A DNA stretch of 7,917 nt. It comes from Lysobacterales bacterium (GTDB taxonomy: Bacteria > Pseudomonadota > Gammaproteobacteria > Xanthomonadales > Marinicellaceae). The number at the start of each line of letters is the position of its first letter. Position 1 is the stretch's first letter. Below, in pieces: positions 5,937 through 7,917 of this stretch. The DNA lies in NCBI GenBank assembly GCA_026990095.1, contig JALSIL010000577.1, positions 1 through 7,917 of the forward strand, in the 5' to 3' direction. Both the position numbers and the translations under genes were made by a program. Under the pieces are notes generated by a model. That model ran no database searches, was not told the origin of the DNA, and worked only from the letters and a program-made list of their open reading frames with translations.

Positions 5937-7652
5937 ATGAACAAAAAATTACTTATACTTGCCATAGCAACATCATTTACCCTTCTTTCTTGTCAGGATA
6001 AAACAGAGAACAAATCAACCCAAGCACCCGTTGAGAAAAAACCAACAGCAGAATCAGTCGTTATTAAAAAAACACCCGAAGTCTATACACCACGACCTGA
6101 CTGGAGCACCTTACCACGAGTTGCAGATGTTTATGCTGAGTTCACCCTGAAAACTGATTTGTCGCATTTGAGTGCCAATCAAAAGAAGATGTTGCCGATT
6201 CTTATTGATATTGCCAAAATCATGGATGAACTTTTTTGGTCACAAGCCTATGGTGATAAAGAAACCTTTTTGATGGAAATAAACGATGATAACGCCCGCC
6301 GTTTAGCCGATATTAACTATGGCCCATGGGACAGATTAAATGGTGATAAAGTTCTCATACCAAACTACCCTGAAAAAAGTTTAGGTGCCAACTTTTATCC
6401 ACACAATATGACAAAAAAAGAGTTTGAAACCTCAACAGATAGCAACAAAACCAATCTTTACACTATTTTAAAACGCGACAAAGATAACAAACTAGTATCA
6501 AAATTTTATCATGAAACCTACCCAAAACAACTAAAAAAAGCTTCAACATTATTAATGCAAGCTGCAGAATTAGCAGAAGACAAAGGTTTTAAAAAATACT
6601 TAACCCTTCGTGCTGATGCTTTACTAAGCGATAATTTCAAATCCAGTGACATGGCTTGGATGGCCATGAAATCCAATGCCATTGATTTTATTGTTGGCCC
6701 TATTGAGACCTATGAAGACAGACTTTTTGGCTATAAAGCCGCTTATGAAGCTTATGTGTTAATCAAAGATAAATCCTGGAGTGAAAAACTAGCCAAATTT
6801 GCGGTTCTTTTACCGCAATTACAGCGAGAATTACCGATTGACGCCAAATACAAAACCGAAAAACCGGGTACTGATTCTGATTTGAATGCTTATGATGTGT
6901 TGTATTATGCTGGTCACTCCAATGCAGGTAGCAAAACCATTGCCATCAACTTACCTAATGATGAATCTGTGCAATTGGCTAAAGGTTCACGCCGTTTGCA
7001 ATTAAAAAATGCCATGAAAGCAAAATTTGAGAAAATTTTAACCCCTATTGCTAATGAATTGGTTGCACCCGAACAAAGAAAATACATCACCTTCCCTGCT
7101 TTCTTTGGCAATACTATGTTTCATGAAGTGGCCCACGGATTAGGTATAAAAGAAACCATCAACGGCAAAGGCAGCGTTCGTACCGCCTTAAAACAATTTG
7201 CCTCAGCTCAAGAAGAAGGCAAAGCCGATATCTTAGGTCTTTATATGGTTGAAAAACTCTTTAAGATGGGTGAACTAACCGAAGGTCAAATCATGGATAA
7301 CTACGTGACATTTATGGCTGGTATCTTCCGCTCTGTTCGCTTTGGCTCATCATCTGCTCACGGTGTTGCCAACATGTTACGCTTTAACTATTTTGCTGAA
7401 AATGGAGCCTTTTCTTATGATGATAAGACTGGATTTTATTCAGTTAATCCTGAAAAAATGTCAAAAGCCATCGAAACTTTATCGCAAAAGATTTTGACTT
7501 TACAAGGCAATGGCGACTACGATGGCGTTGAAAAATGGATGCAAGAAAAAGGCAATATATCCCCTGCATTAAAATCTGCACTTGATAGACTCAATAACAT
7601 CCCAGTTGATATTGTCTTTAAGCAAGGCGTGGAACAATTGGAACTGGATTAA
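5937..7652 (+). CDS. Predicted lipoprotein, M49 (dipeptidyl peptidase III-like) zinc hydrolase
   Basis: A 571-residue protein with a lipoprotein signal: MNKK, a hydrophobic stretch, and the lipobox LLSC with the acylated Cys at 19. The next residue is Gln, which favours the outer membrane. A polar, low-complexity linker runs to about residue 50. The catalytic part resembles the M49 family: GPIETYEDRLFGYKAAYEAY (254-273), the zinc motif HEVAHG (396-401), and EEGKAD (426-431), which supplies the third ligand. Classical dipeptidyl peptidase III has a six-residue HExxGH; this one has the five-residue HExxH seen in a subset of bacterial M49 relatives, so peptidase activity and substrate are uncertain. 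Length fits that subset better than the 700-plus residues of the eukaryotic enzyme. The ribosome binding site (AAGAGAA, 5926-5932) is moderate. It sits between a TPR membrane protein and a secreted MBL-fold protein. Confident on fold family, not on reaction. Confidence 0.85.
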   Translation: MNKKLLILAIATSFTLLSCQDKTENKSTQAPVEKKPTAESVVIKKTPEVYTPRPDWSTLPRVADVYAEFTLKTDLSHLSANQKKMLPILIDIAKIMDELFWSQAYGDKETFLMEINDDNARRLADINYGPWDRLNGDKVLIPNYPEKSLGANFYPHNMTKKEFETSTDSNKTNLYTILKRDKDNKLVSKFYHETYPKQLKKASTLLMQAAELAEDKGFKKYLTLRADALLSDNFKSSDMAWMAMKSNAIDFIVGPIETYEDRLFGYKAAYEAYVLIKDKSWSEKLAKFAVLLPQLQRELPIDAKYKTEKPGTDSDLNAYDVLYYAGHSNAGSKTIAINLPNDESVQLAKGSRRLQLKNAMKAKFEKILTPIANELVAPEQRKYITFPAFFGNTMFHEVAHGLGIKETINGKGSVRTALKQFASAQEEGKADILGLYMVEKLFKMGELTEGQIMDNYVTFMAGIFRSVRFGSSSAHGVANMLRFNYFAENGAFSYDDKTGFYSVNPEKMSKAIETLSQKILTLQGNGDYDGVEKWMQEKGNISPALKSALDRLNNIPVDIVFKQGVEQLELD

Positions 7653-7654
7653 CT

Positions 7655-7917
7655 TTGCTAAATTTTAATACCATCAAAACTGGAGTAATTTTATTATTTG
7701 TCTGTTTTTTGAGCCATGCCCAAGAGAATGCAGAGACTAAACTACTTGTCTTAGGCATTGCTCAAGATGCGGGTTACCCACAGCTTAATTGTTATAAATC
7801 GCATTGCATGCCTGCGTGGGAAAATGTTCAGCTTAAAAAAATGGCGGTTTCTTTAGGTATTGTTGATAATCAAACCAAAAAGAAATATTTAATAGAAGCC
7901 ACGCCAGATATGCGCCA
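7655..7917 (+). CDS. Secreted PqqB-like MBL-fold metallohydrolase (N-terminal part, 3' end outside window)
   Basis: The first 87 codons of a gene that continues past the window. No ATG precedes the conserved region; the best start is TTG at 7655, two bases after the previous stop, with TGGA about six bases upstream. From it a signal peptide is read: Lys 8, a hydrophobic core at 11-20, and a likely cleavage after SHA (20-22). The mature part begins with LLVLGIAQDAGYPQLNC (30-46) and a second Cys at 51, followed by KKKYLIEATPD (75-85). This LGxAQDxGxPQxxC pattern and the (E/D)ATPD motif are those of PqqB-like proteins of the metallo-beta-lactamase fold. PqqB itself acts in PQQ synthesis in the cytoplasm; this secreted relative is not next to other pqq genes here, so a PQQ role is not implied. 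The zinc-binding HxHxDH would lie outside the window. Confidence 0.72.
   Translation, partial: MLNFNTIKTGVILLFVCFLSHAQENAETKLLVLGIAQDAGYPQLNCYKSHCMPAWENVQLKKMAVSLGIVDNQTKKKYLIEATPDMR

Overview
The window is AT-rich and gene-dense, with Gram-negative gene content. It carries an ADP-heptose-type glycosyltransferase, a Kdo kinase (LPS core), a lipoprotein with a classic lipobox, and short operon spacings with ATGA and TAATG overlaps. The proteins look gammaproteobacterial: the YaiI family protein, KdkA, and a heptosyltransferase of the LPS type. A marine, low-GC gammaproteobacterium (something like Marinicella) would fit, but that is a guess, because no rRNA or other marker is present.

Layout. 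Positions 1-275 hold the 3' end of an exodeoxyribonuclease III gene, followed 2 nt later by a complete YaiI/UPF0178 gene (278-718). A 250-bp non-coding gap then separates this pair from a convergent glycosyltransferase gene (969-2009, minus). The gap is not random sequence. From 715 to 983 it forms one long imperfect palindrome whose outer arms contain the stop codons of both flanking genes and are bordered by the same AAC triplet, which looks like a miniature inverted-repeat element. Upstream of the glycosyltransferase, and overlapping its start, is a 42-codon gene for a one-pass membrane protein (1999-2127, minus).

A short divergent promoter region (about 2128-2195) leads rightward into kdkA, which overlaps moaA by one base. 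This starts a compact molybdenum cofactor cluster, moaA-moaC-moaD-moaE (2957-5104). MoaA and MoaC turn GTP into cyclic pyranopterin monophosphate, and MoaD plus MoaE (MPT synthase) put the dithiolene sulfurs in. In two places the codons for a functional C-terminal Gly-Gly also form the ribosome binding site of the next gene.

After an 88-bp gap with a strong ribosome binding site comes a second rightward cluster. It holds a membrane-anchored TPR protein (5193-5927), a predicted lipoprotein of the M49 (dipeptidyl peptidase III-like) zinc hydrolase type with an HExxH motif (5937-7652), and the start of a secreted PqqB-like metallo-beta-lactamase-fold protein that probably begins with TTG (7655 onward, cut by the window end). 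These three look like an envelope-located set whose joint role is unknown.

No tRNA, rRNA, CRISPR array or phage gene was seen. Most of the window is ordinary housekeeping and envelope biology. The least explained parts are the palindromic element, the small membrane protein, the kdkA-moa linkage, and the TPR/M49/MBL trio.
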